Part shown: in pieces, positions 22,606-30,891 of the stretch
Numbering within the stretch: position 1 is the stretch's first letter
Layout: every line of letters begins with the position of its first letter
NCBI GenBank assembly: GCA_024305105.1
Contig: JAMWZA010000030.1
Location: 1 to 45,077, forward strand
Length of the DNA stretch: 45,077 bases
Direction of reading: 5' to 3'
DNA from: Marinoscillum sp.
GTDB lineage: Bacteria; Bacteroidota; Bacteroidia; Cytophagales; Cyclobacteriaceae
Made by a program: the position numbers and the translations under genes
Notes under the pieces: generated by a model
Told to the model about the DNA's origin: nothing
Databases searched by the model: none
Seen by the model: the letters and a program-made list of their open reading frames with translations, nothing else

Positions 22606-24105
22606 TTAATCCAGACCTTCGTTAAGGTCAATTTCAATCTGAGGGATTGGGTAATAAGCCACTTCTTCATCAGAAAGTCCTGCGGCCTCTTCTACCAAAT
22701 CATTTACCCTGTTGAAGCGTCGTAAATCGTACAACCTGTTCCCTTCATACATCAGCTCCCAGCTACGTTCATTCCAAACCGCCTCTCTAAAGTCTGTCAA
22801 TGACAACCCAGGTGCGAGATCACCAAGCCCTGCGCGATTTCTGACATAATTCACCAGCGAATAGGATTCGGCCGTAGGACCAGCTGCCTCAGCATATACC
22901 AAAGCGATATCAGAATACCGTATCAAATAAGGTTTGGTACTGGTCTTGTCTGTTATGAAATGTGGGTCTACATACTTTCTGGAAAAACGGTAAGGAATGG
23001 CTCCAGGGTACTGCGCGATGACATTGCCATCAGCATCGTACACTTCGTCAACCAACAGCTCCTGTCCTCTGGCGTCAGAGCCATCGAAGGTGTTGTAGAA
23101 GCTTTCATTGGTTTGGAACACGGACCATCCGTCATGAGAAACAGTCATCGTTCCATCTCCATTATCCAGATAGATATCACCACCGGCGATGTATGGAATA
23201 AACAGTTTTGAGATCTTAGAATAATCTCCCTCGATGGTACCAGACCGATCCATCGACATGATGAAAATATGCTCCGGACCTTTTGGTTGATCCACATCGT
23301 AGATATCCAATAGGTTATCATCAAACCCAAATGTCGACTGATCATTAATGACCAGATCTGCAAAGTATGCTGCACTATCGTAGAGCGTATTTACCTCCAA
23401 TGATAAGTCAGCATATAAAGGCACGTTATTTTCCTTCGCTGAAGCCATGTGCAAATACGTTTTTGCTGCCAGCGATAATGCGGCTACTCTATCAGCTCTG
23501 CCGGTTGCCTGGTACTCATTGAGCAGGCTTTCCGCCATACGGCAATCAGCCAATATAAGGTCATACACTTCCTGCAATCCATTGGCTAATGGAGCCGCTG
23601 TTTGGTCCAGTGATGCAACCAATGTCGTGTGCATCGGAACTTCACCAAAGTTTCTCACCAAATTGAAATAATTCCACGCTCTCAAGAAATGGGCCTCTCC
23701 CAAATACTTGTTTTTTAACTCCTCCTCAATAGGGGCATCTGGAACATTCTGAAGGATGGCGTTGGTTCGATTAATAGCGATATACGCATATTTAAAGAAA
23801 TTCACCAGGCTTCTGTTGGTGGAGAAATTATCCACTTTCCAGTTGTTCAAATCCTGTGCATCAGGACCTTCATCCGCCTTTGGCCCGCACTCGTCGGTTG
23901 GCAGATCACCAAGTAAAAAAACGGTTCTGGAATACTCTAAAAACGTAAGCGCATCGTAAGCGTAAGTAACAGCTGCTTCTGCATCAGCTGCTGACTGATA
24001 GAAATTATCTTCTGAGTAAAAACCATAGGGCTCCTCAGTTAAATCGCATGCGTTGGTCGCGAAAAGACCAACAATTATCAACGTGTAGTATCTAAGTTTC
24101 ATCAT
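22606..24105 (-). CDS. SusD-family nutrient-binding outer-membrane lipoprotein (mannan)
   Basis: About 499 residues. The frame begins at a TTG at 24138, but the paired ATG codons at 24105/24102 (MMKLRYYTLIIVGLFATNAC) give a normal lipoprotein signal and start 10 bases after SusC. Lipobox TNAC is followed by DLTEEPYGFYSEDNFYQSAADAEAAV, the canonical SusD beginning, with RAWNYFNLVRNFGEVP and a C-terminal RRFNRVNDLVEEAAG...YPIPQIEIDLNEGLD end. Four TPR-like helix pairs are expected. It sits as a lid over the SusC barrel and captures mannan oligosaccharides at the cell surface. Confidence 0.95.
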   Translation of the reverse strand: MMKLRYYTLIIVGLFATNACDLTEEPYGFYSEDNFYQSAADAEAAVTYAYDALTFLEYSRTVFLLGDLPTDECGPKADEGPDAQDLNNWKVDNFSTNRSLVNFFKYAYIAINRTNAILQNVPDAPIEEELKNKYLGEAHFLRAWNYFNLVRNFGEVPMHTTLVASLDQTAAPLANGLQEVYDLILADCRMAESLLNEYQATGRADRVAALSLAAKTYLHMASAKENNVPLYADLSLEVNTLYDSAAYFADLVINDQSTFGFDDNLLDIYDVDQPKGPEHIFIMSMDRSGTIEGDYSKISKLFIPYIAGGDIYLDNGDGTMTVSHDGWSVFQTNESFYNTFDGSDARGQELLVDEVYDADGNVIAQYPGAIPYRFSRKYVDPHFITDKTSTKPYLIRYSDIALVYAEAAGPTAESYSLVNYVRNRAGLGDLAPGLSLTDFREAVWNERSWELMYEGNRLYDLRRFNRVNDLVEEAAGLSDEEVAYYPIPQIEIDLNEGLD

Positions 24106-24115
24106 TGTGTCTTTT

Positions 24116-27100
24116 TTAGAATGTAATATTTGTACCAAGAGACCATTTGCTCAATCGAGGATAACCTCCCCAATACCTACCATCTCCGCCAACTTCAGGA
24201 TCATATCCATTGAACTTGCTGAACGTGTAGAGATTAGAAGCATTCATGAAAAATCTGGCCGAAATATCATTCGGAAGATTGAATGTGTAGCCAAGGTTCA
24301 GGTTTTGAATTCTCACAAATGACCCATCTTCCAACCACCAGTCTGAGAACTTCGTTTGCCGTCCATCCCGTAAGCTTGGATACTCATTGGTCGGGTTATC
24401 TGGTGTCCATCTAAATGGAACAATACTTGGCTGATTAAAGGCCTGTGTATTCAATACATCATTTCCAAAAACGCCGTTGAAGAAGATACTTGCATCGAAA
24501 TTTTTATACGATAAACTCAAATTCAAACTCGCAATAAAGTCTGGATTTGGATCTCCTATGATGGTACGGTCATTTTCATCTATGACATCATCACCATTGA
24601 TATCGACATATTTAAATTCTCCTGGCTGTGCCAGGTCACCTTCTAACCCTGCTTCTACTCCTTCTTCCAGACTCTGAATTATTCCATCAGTCTTGTATCC
24701 ATAGTATACATTAAGCGGCTGACCTATGGCCAATAGGTTTGGAAATCCACGGAACATCTCAATCGAGTTGCCAGAGTACTGGAACTGCATTCCTGTATTA
24801 TTATCCGTGATTAATCCAGACTGCTCCGCGTTACCCAAACTGGTCACTTCGTTTCGGTTTCTATAATAGATAAGTGTAGCACCTAAAGTGAAGTCATTCG
24901 TAGCAATTACGTCTCCATCCAATGTCAGCTCGATTCCTTGATTAACAATAGAACCGTCATTGATCCACATTCTGTCATAGCCAGAAGAAAGTGGCAGTAT
25001 GCGCTCCTGCAACAGATCATCGGTTGTCTTCTTGTAGTAGTCAAATGTGACATTCAGTCGGTTATCGAACACAGAGAAATCAACTCCATAATCCACCTGT
25101 GCTGTGGTTTCCCATCTCAAATCAGGGTTTGGAATTCCTCCCCATAGTACTTCTATTCCATCTTGCCCGGTTCGTCCGACCTCTATACCAGGTCCTATGG
25201 ACGTAATCCAAGCTCCATCGTTGTAGTAGTTACTGATACCGTATCTGCTAAGTGTCTGGTATGGAGAAATTCCCTGGTTACCTGAAACCCCATAACTGGC
25301 ACGAAACTTCAATTGGTCAAAAACGCTCTGTCCAGCCATGAAGCCTTCTTCATGTGCCTTCCAGCTTACTGCACCTGATGGGAAAAACGCCCACTTGTTG
25401 TTATCACCAAACTTAGAAGAACCATCTGCTCTGGAGGTAAACGTGAACAGGTACTTGCCTGCGTAGGCATAAGTAGCTCTGAAAATTCCTGAAACCAACT
25501 TGGTTTCTGTCAATCCATTGCTCAAGTCATTGAGTTCTGGATTTCCTGCTCCAAGATTTTCATTGTTCAGCGTCTCATTTACAAAATCATAAGCTGAAAG
25601 GTTAGACGTTCGGTACTCATCATACTGATAGGATTGCCCGATGGTCGCACTGAATTCATGCTCTCCAAAAACCTTATTGAAATTGGCGAAGGTCTCTGAT
25701 ACCAATGTATTTCCCTGCCAATTGTTGATTGAAGCAGCACCATTATTAAACTCACCTGCTTGCGTGTATCGTTTTGGTTGGTACACATCATTGAGGCTGT
25801 TTCCATATTTGTAGTTGAGCCTGGAGGTCAATGTGACCGAAGGCACAATCTTCCATTCCAAATCAAGGAACGATAATACATCCAATGTCTTGGAAACATT
25901 TTTCCTGTTATCAGTGATGGCTACCGGATGACTAAAATCGTTGTTGTTTAGTAAGTAGTAGTCGCCTTCATCATCGTATACAGGAAAGATTGGGTTTCTC
26001 CAATACGCCAGACCACCATTGGCATTTCGCTTACCTCTTGTAAGGATATTCGTAAACGTGACCTTAAAATTGTCAAATACTTTATGACCGATGTTAAGGT
26101 TGTAATTTAGCTTGTCATAGTTGTCATCAATATAAACCCCTCTATCTGTGAAGTAATTTCCGCTTAAGTTGAAATTGGTTCGTTCATTAGAACTGGAAAT
26201 GCTCACTGTAGTGTTGTTAGAAATCGGGTTTTCTCTAAACACGATCTGATCCCATTCTGTATAATAAGGCCATTCTTCTGTGGCGAGCTCTTCAACTGAT
26301 GGGTAATAGATTCCCGATGGAGACACCTCACCAATAAATACCGCTGGGAATCCCCCGTTGGTTCTTGACTCATTGTTTAACTGAGCCATTAGAGCGGTAT
26401 TTCTCCAAAGATTGAGTTCTGAAGTGAATTGCGAAAGCGTTACTTGCTGTCTAATGCTCACATTTGTTTGTCCTGTTTTCGCTTTTCTGGTCGTGATAAT
26501 GATCACACCATTAGCTCCTCTCGATCCATAGATTGCCGAGGCTGAAGCATCTTTCAGCACCTCCACCGATTCGATATCGGCCGGGTTAATCTGCTTAAGA
26601 TCACCAGCATCACCAAGTGGAAAACCATCTACCACAACCAAAGGTGAGTTCGAACCTCTTAGTGAACTTCCTCCTCGTACCCTTACTGTAGCACCTGCAC
26701 CAGGATCTTGTGATGAATTGATGATTTGTAAACCTGCGGCTCTTCCCTGAAGGACTTGCTCTACAGAATTTGCAGGAATGTCCTTTACTTCCTTCATTTT
26801 CACCTGGGTAACAGAACCCGTCAAATCTGCCTTTTTCACCGAACCGTACCCGACTACCACGACCTCTTCCAGGCTGGTAAAATCAGGTTCCATGCCTATT
26901 TCAATGGTTGATCGACCATTTACAGGCACTTCTACATTCTTGTACCCAACGAAAGAAACCAGCAACACCGCTGCCTCGTCCACTTCGAGTTTGAAATTAC
27001 CATTCATATCGGTAATTGTTCCATTGGTGGTCCCCTTTTCTACAATTGTAGCTCCGGGTAGGCCTTCACCGTTTTCATCCAAAACCTGACCGTTGAGACC

Positions 27101-27505
27101 TATCTGCTTGTTGATGATTACCTCAATGGTTTCAGCGGATTGATCTTTACCCTTGCTAATACTGATCGTCTGATTGACCTGCCTAAAGTGGACACCGGTC
27201 TGACTGGAAATCTCCAAAAGATACTCTGCAACCGTCCCTCGTTTTTTAGAAAGGGAGACGTTCACATCATTGCTTAAGCTCTGATCGGTATAGAAAAACC
27301 GAAAATTGGTCTGCTTCTCAATATCCTTAAGCACCCTGTTCAGGGCTATGCCTTTTGTATTGAGTTCGATAACAACTTCTTTGACACTCTTCACCTGCCC
27401 AGACACAGAGTCTGCCAGAATGGAGGACATGGTTAGCACCAGGGCCAGGAAAGTGTACATAGAATATTTTGTAACCATAAGGATGGTCTGAAATATGTAT
27501 TTCAT
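24116..27505 (-). CDS. SusC-family TonB-dependent transporter with STN domain (mannan)
   Basis: An outer-membrane importer of 1129 residues. After the signal peptide an STN domain (about 46-118: VVIELNTKGIALNRVLKDIEKQTNFRFFYT...) can contact the FecR anti-sigma factor, then a carboxypeptidase-D-like domain (about 135-210: GLNGQVLDENGEGLPGATIVEKGTTNGTITDMNG...). The plug follows with VVVVGYGSVKKADLTGSV, AAGLQI and PLVVVDGFPL, then the barrel (YGSRGANGVIIITTR to the C-terminal LSKWSLGTNITF). The STN domain means it both transports and signals. A stem-loop precedes it and SusD follows by 10 bases. Confidence 0.95.
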   Translation of the reverse strand: MKYIFQTILMVTKYSMYTFLALVLTMSSILADSVSGQVKSVKEVVIELNTKGIALNRVLKDIEKQTNFRFFYTDQSLSNDVNVSLSKKRGTVAEYLLEISSQTGVHFRQVNQTISISKGKDQSAETIEVIINKQIGLNGQVLDENGEGLPGATIVEKGTTNGTITDMNGNFKLEVDEAAVLLVSFVGYKNVEVPVNGRSTIEIGMEPDFTSLEEVVVVGYGSVKKADLTGSVTQVKMKEVKDIPANSVEQVLQGRAAGLQIINSSQDPGAGATVRVRGGSSLRGSNSPLVVVDGFPLGDAGDLKQINPADIESVEVLKDASASAIYGSRGANGVIIITTRKAKTGQTNVSIRQQVTLSQFTSELNLWRNTALMAQLNNESRTNGGFPAVFIGEVSPSGIYYPSVEELATEEWPYYTEWDQIVFRENPISNNTTVSISSSNERTNFNLSGNYFTDRGVYIDDNYDKLNYNLNIGHKVFDNFKVTFTNILTRGKRNANGGLAYWRNPIFPVYDDEGDYYLLNNNDFSHPVAITDNRKNVSKTLDVLSFLDLEWKIVPSVTLTSRLNYKYGNSLNDVYQPKRYTQAGEFNNGAASINNWQGNTLVSETFANFNKVFGEHEFSATIGQSYQYDEYRTSNLSAYDFVNETLNNENLGAGNPELNDLSNGLTETKLVSGIFRATYAYAGKYLFTFTSRADGSSKFGDNNKWAFFPSGAVSWKAHEEGFMAGQSVFDQLKFRASYGVSGNQGISPYQTLSRYGISNYYNDGAWITSIGPGIEVGRTGQDGIEVLWGGIPNPDLRWETTAQVDYGVDFSVFDNRLNVTFDYYKKTTDDLLQERILPLSSGYDRMWINDGSIVNQGIELTLDGDVIATNDFTLGATLIYYRNRNEVTSLGNAEQSGLITDNNTGMQFQYSGNSIEMFRGFPNLLAIGQPLNVYYGYKTDGIIQSLEEGVEAGLEGDLAQPGEFKYVDINGDDVIDENDRTIIGDPNPDFIASLNLSLSYKNFDASIFFNGVFGNDVLNTQAFNQPSIVPFRWTPDNPTNEYPSLRDGRQTKFSDWWLEDGSFVRIQNLNLGYTFNLPNDISARFFMNASNLYTFSKFNGYDPEVGGDGRYWGGYPRLSKWSLGTNITF

Positions 27506-27591
27506 ATTTTTGTATAGTGTTAATTGAACATTAGGTCAGATGGCACTTGGGAAAGCTGCAACTTTCCGTCATGCTGAGTTAATGACTTCAA

Positions 27592-27613
27592 CCGGGGATT
27601 TCTTAATCCCCGG
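27592..27613. other. Stem-loop between FecR and SusC (mannan locus)
   Basis: CCGGGGATT at 27592-27600 and AATCCCCGG at 27605-27613 form a perfect 9-bp stem with a TCTT loop, followed by TTTTTT on the plus strand. For leftward transcription the A-tract precedes the stem, so it is not a classic terminator in that direction. A smaller stem, GGAAAG/CTTTCC at 27550-27567, lies next to it in the SusC leader. A matching structure exists at 44033-44064 in the second locus. Confidence 0.6.
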
Positions 27614-27645
27614 ATTTTTTAGGGGCTAAAATTTCTCATAAGCTT

Positions 27646-28650
27646 TCATTTTTGGTTAAACTCCAATTTCACTTCTTTTCCATCCAGGGAGTACTCAAAT
27701 CCTACTGAATAGCTAAGTATATCTAGAACGTTCGTTAAGTATTCATTTTTCTGAAAAGTACCAGAACACTTCAGATCTGGAAGCTTGCTTGCCGTGATTT
27801 CCACGCCATACCAGCGCTCGAGTGTCGAGATTACTTCATTAATGTTGGTTTGATCAAAATACAGTACTCCTTCTTTCCAATAGGTAATGGCCTGAAGATC
27901 TGCTTTGTCTTTTTGAATGGATTCACTATTCGCTCTCAATGCAGCCCTCTCGCCGGGAATCAAAAAGACGCGCTCTTCTGAGCCTTCTTTCTCTACTTTT
28001 ACTTTACCAGTGACAAGGGTGACTTCCGTCAAATTCGCTTCGTAGGTCTTTATGTTAAATGAGGTACCAAGAGCTGTTGTAGATAAACCGCCACTATAAA
28101 CAGTAAATGGCCTGGAAGGATCCTCCGTTACATCAAAGAATGCTTCACCTTCCAGGTAAACCGTTCTACCATTGGCAAAATCTTCGGCATAAGTGATGGA
28201 GCTTTCTGAGTTGAGGTTAACGATCGTACCATCCGGTAGATAGACCTTTGATTTCTGACCCGCTGGATTGTTCTTAATTACCTCTGCATAAACTTCCTGA
28301 GTGGATTCGATGATGTCGAACCGATTGATTAGAAATACTGAAGCAACAATAAGCAAAGACACTGCTGCTGCCACCTTCCACCAGTTATTTCTGGTAGATG
28401 AGCGTTTCGTAGGTTCATCTTTAGCGACATTTAGTGATCGCTCATTGTTCTTAGACTTAAGTATTTTATGATACAGTTCCTGGCCATTCCAGTCAAACTC
28501 CGACCTGGTATTCGCATGCCATAGTTTATCAAACTCAGCCTGAACCTCCTCATTGTCATTTTCTGATAGAAACCACTGGAGGAAATCTTCCGCCTCCCGT
28601 TTGGTCATCTTGCCATCAAAGTAATTCTGTATTTGTGTGAGTCGATCCAT
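27646..28650 (-). CDS. FecR-type anti-sigma factor
   Basis: A 334-residue inner-membrane regulator. The cytoplasmic N-terminal helical part binds the sigma factor (about 1-80: FDGKMTKREAEDFLQWFLSENDN...FDKLW). One membrane segment is near 87-107 (WWKVAAAVSLLIVASVFLI). The FecR domain follows in the periplasm at about 125-225 (NPAGQKSKVYLPDGTIVNLNSESSITY..., VYLEGEAFFDV, FTVYSGGLSTTALGTSFNI). The C-terminal DUF4974-type domain (about 255-330: LERWYGVEI, FQKNEYLTNVLDILSYSVGFEY) receives the SusC STN signal. It is downstream of the ECF sigma gene. Confidence 0.95.
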   Translation of the reverse strand: MDRLTQIQNYFDGKMTKREAEDFLQWFLSENDNEEVQAEFDKLWHANTRSEFDWNGQELYHKILKSKNNERSLNVAKDEPTKRSSTRNNWWKVAAAVSLLIVASVFLINRFDIIESTQEVYAEVIKNNPAGQKSKVYLPDGTIVNLNSESSITYAEDFANGRTVYLEGEAFFDVTEDPSRPFTVYSGGLSTTALGTSFNIKTYEANLTEVTLVTGKVKVEKEGSEERVFLIPGERAALRANSESIQKDKADLQAITYWKEGVLYFDQTNINEVISTLERWYGVEITASKLPDLKCSGTFQKNEYLTNVLDILSYSVGFEYSLDGKEVKLEFNQK

Positions 28651-28786
28651 TATTTTCGGTTTACGCTATTATATAGCCTCAACTCACTCATTCTACTCAC
28701 TTAGATTTAAATATTTATAATATATTTATTCAAACAGCTGAGTAACTAGTAATTACAACAAGAATAGAGGTTAATATTTGCGATTA

Positions 28787-29383
28787 TTACAATAAGAATA
28801 TCAAACCGATGACACTCGGAGTGATTACTTTCATGTCTATCAACTTCTCTTTGAGCGATTTTGTAGCTCTGTAGATTTGATTTTCAACCGTGCGTGTGGA
28901 TAGGTTCAGCTTACTGGCGATCTCCTCTGTGGTCAGATGATCAAAGTTCTTCATCATGAAGACCTGCTTTTGCTTGGACGGTAATTCCTCAATGGCCTTG
29001 CTGGATTGTTCATCTAAATCAGAGAATATCACATACTCTTCCGTTTCATTGGTATTGCCAGGCCAGTAGGTAATGGCATAGTGCTGAAAGGCAAGAAAGC
29101 GTGCTCTTTTACGAGATTGCTTCAAAACGATGCTTCTGACTATCGAAATGATGTAGGCATTGAAAGAAAGCGAACTATCCAGATTTTCTCTGTTTCGCCA
29201 GATTTTCATGAAAACTTCCTGAATCACCCCTTCAGCATCTTCATGAACCAATCCCATCTTCCGACTTATGTTATAAATCTTGGACGCATATTTTTCATAA
29301 AGCTTACCAAAAGCTGATTCATCTCCTGACTGCAGTCGAGAGACCAATTCACTATCATTTCCGAAGTTTATAGAAAAAGCCAC
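28787..29383 (-). CDS. ECF RNA polymerase sigma factor of the mannan locus
   Basis: A region 2 (SAFGKLYEKYASKIYNIS..., AEGVIQEVFMKIWRNRENL, FNAYIISIVRSIVLKQSRKRARF) and a region 4 (AIEELPSKQKQVFMMKNFDHLTTEEIASKLNLSTRTVENQIYRATKSLKEKL) are present. The first methionine in frame lies within region 2, too late for a start, so a non-ATG start must be used. The GTG at 29383 gives a usual length of about 198 residues and is chosen here; the TTG at 29452 gives 221. A short hydrophobic tail (VITPSVIGLIFLL) ends the protein. Together with FecR it should switch on the SusCD operon when mannan oligosaccharides bind SusC. Confidence 0.85.
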   Translation of the reverse strand: MAFSINFGNDSELVSRLQSGDESAFGKLYEKYASKIYNISRKMGLVHEDAEGVIQEVFMKIWRNRENLDSSLSFNAYIISIVRSIVLKQSRKRARFLAFQHYAITYWPGNTNETEEYVIFSDLDEQSSKAIEELPSKQKQVFMMKNFDHLTTEEIASKLNLSTRTVENQIYRATKSLKEKLIDMKVITPSVIGLIFLL

Positions 29384-29677
29384 TGTTTTTGTGAAGATTA
29401 GTAATTCACCCCCTAAACTGAAGGATTTTTTCTCAATTTCAAAATGGAACAAACCGCATCAATGCTCTTGGAAGGTAAAAACAACACCTATAAATACCTC
29501 AAGGATAATGAGTTGCGCATTGTAAACTGATCCTCTGTTTTGAGGTAGAATTTTTTGTCAAATTCATGGAATCTAACCATCAACGGTCAAATTCAACACT
29601 GAATATGTGATGATTAATTGATTTTCTTTGTCGAGGATTTGAAACACTGAATCAAGATAATAATCACTAATATTAAT

Positions 29678-29710
29678 AAAAAAACCGCCAACCAAAGTGA
29701 TTGACGGCTT
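29678..29710 (-). terminator. Intrinsic terminator at the end of the second locus
   Basis: Read on the minus strand, CCGTCAA and TTGGCGG form a 7-bp stem (one G-T pair) followed by TTTTTTT at 29684-29678. It lies 27 bases after the GH43 stop at 29737, so it ends transcription of the second locus before the ECF sigma gene of the first. The rest of 29453-29677 is AT-rich and holds no supported gene; it should contain the sigma-gene promoter. Confidence 0.8.
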
Positions 29711-29736
29711 TTCTGACATGAATGAAGAATTCTATT

Positions 29737-30888
29737 TTACTTTGGACTAAATGGCAATGTTTGCTCATCGGTGGAAGGACCGTCCACTATAAGCGTACCA
29801 TCTTTCTCGATTCTCATGGGGTCAATGAATACTACACGGTCCTGACCACTTTCTGTAGTTCGGCCATGATAAACACAATACATCTGAGTGCTATCAGGAG
29901 AAAAAAGAACCATATTATGGCCAGTACCTGTCACATCACCACCCTGCTCCACATTTTTTTGAAGTACCGGATTATTGCTTGCCTTGTTAAATGGCCCTAG
30001 CGGTGAATCACCAGTAGCATACCCTACTGCATAGTTTTTACCAGCGTAATAATTGGCCGAGTACATAATGTAGTAAGTTCCGTTTTTCTTAAACGTAAAT
30101 GAACCTTCAGTCCATCGTCTGTTAATCTCCTGAGAAGTCACTGATCGGCTTTCCCACTCCGCCTGTTGATCCTGCATGGACGTAGGTGGTCTCAGAAGCA
30201 AGACGGGCTCGCCAACCACACCACTAAAATCTGGTTTTAGCTCCACACCATAAACCCAGCTCTCTTCGATCTCGTCATACCATCCTTTTTCTTTGGCCCA
30301 ATCCGCCACCTCACTCTCCACGGGATGTTTCCAACACGCCCGTGAGTAGTACAAGTAATTCGTGCCGTCATCATCCACGAACACATTGGCATCAATAATG
30401 GGATAACCAGGATTGAAAATTGGACGATCATACAGGTCTTTGAACGGGCCGGTTGGTTTGTCTGACACTGCCACGCCTATCATAAAATTTTCTTCTTCGT
30501 TTGTTGGATTTTCTTTCCACTGCGCACTGAAAAACAGGTAGTATTGATTCCCTCGTTTATAAACTTCAGGAGCCCAAAACCATTTTTCATTCCAGGAACT
30601 GTCCGTATTCCCAGTATATACCTGGCCTTCAAATTTCCAATCGACCAAATCGGTGGATGAATAGGTGGCAAAGCCATCCTTCGCTCCACCACCGGTACCA
30701 TACATGTAGTAGGTTCCATCCCCATTGTCCAAAATGTATGGATCACCAAACTCCACGTCTATGGGATTGGAGTAAGTCGCTTTGTCCTCCTCCTTTTTTG
30801 CTTGCTCCTTCTTGTTTTGTTGGGAACAAGCAAAGGTCAAGGCGGCCAGCACGACGCATGTAATTGTTGGTATAGAAAAATTTCTCAT
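29737..30888 (-). CDS. GH43 glycosidase lipoprotein
   Basis: A 383-residue five-blade propeller with lipobox TFAC (C21) and a Lys/Glu-rich linker. The GH43 triad is visible: base D49 in FGDPYI, pKa-modulating D166 in PIIDANVFVDDDG, and acid E261 in RRWTEGSF. Aromatic sugar-site residues include WFWAPEVY and ANYYAGKNYAVGYA. Typical members are alpha-L-arabinofuranosidases, arabinanases, beta-xylosidases or exo-galactanases; the subfamily cannot be fixed by eye. It is the last gene of the second locus, 3 bases after the GH2 gene, so the two are probably co-translated. Location is the outer or inner membrane facing the periplasm or surface. Confidence 0.85.
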   Translation of the reverse strand: MRNFSIPTITCVVLAALTFACSQQNKKEQAKKEEDKATYSNPIDVEFGDPYILDNGDGTYYMYGTGGGAKDGFATYSSTDLVDWKFEGQVYTGNTDSSWNEKWFWAPEVYKRGNQYYLFFSAQWKENPTNEEENFMIGVAVSDKPTGPFKDLYDRPIFNPGYPIIDANVFVDDDGTNYLYYSRACWKHPVESEVADWAKEKGWYDEIEESWVYGVELKPDFSGVVGEPVLLLRPPTSMQDQQAEWESRSVTSQEINRRWTEGSFTFKKNGTYYIMYSANYYAGKNYAVGYATGDSPLGPFNKASNNPVLQKNVEQGGDVTGTGHNMVLFSPDSTQMYCVYHGRTTESGQDRVVFIDPMRIEKDGTLIVDGPSTDEQTLPFSPK

Positions 30889-30891
30889 AGT

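Noticed and set aside
29444-29530. Plus-strand 28-codon frame (MEQTASMLLEG...) starting inside the sigma gene region
   Set aside because: Short, overlapping the 5' end of the sigma gene, with no further support.
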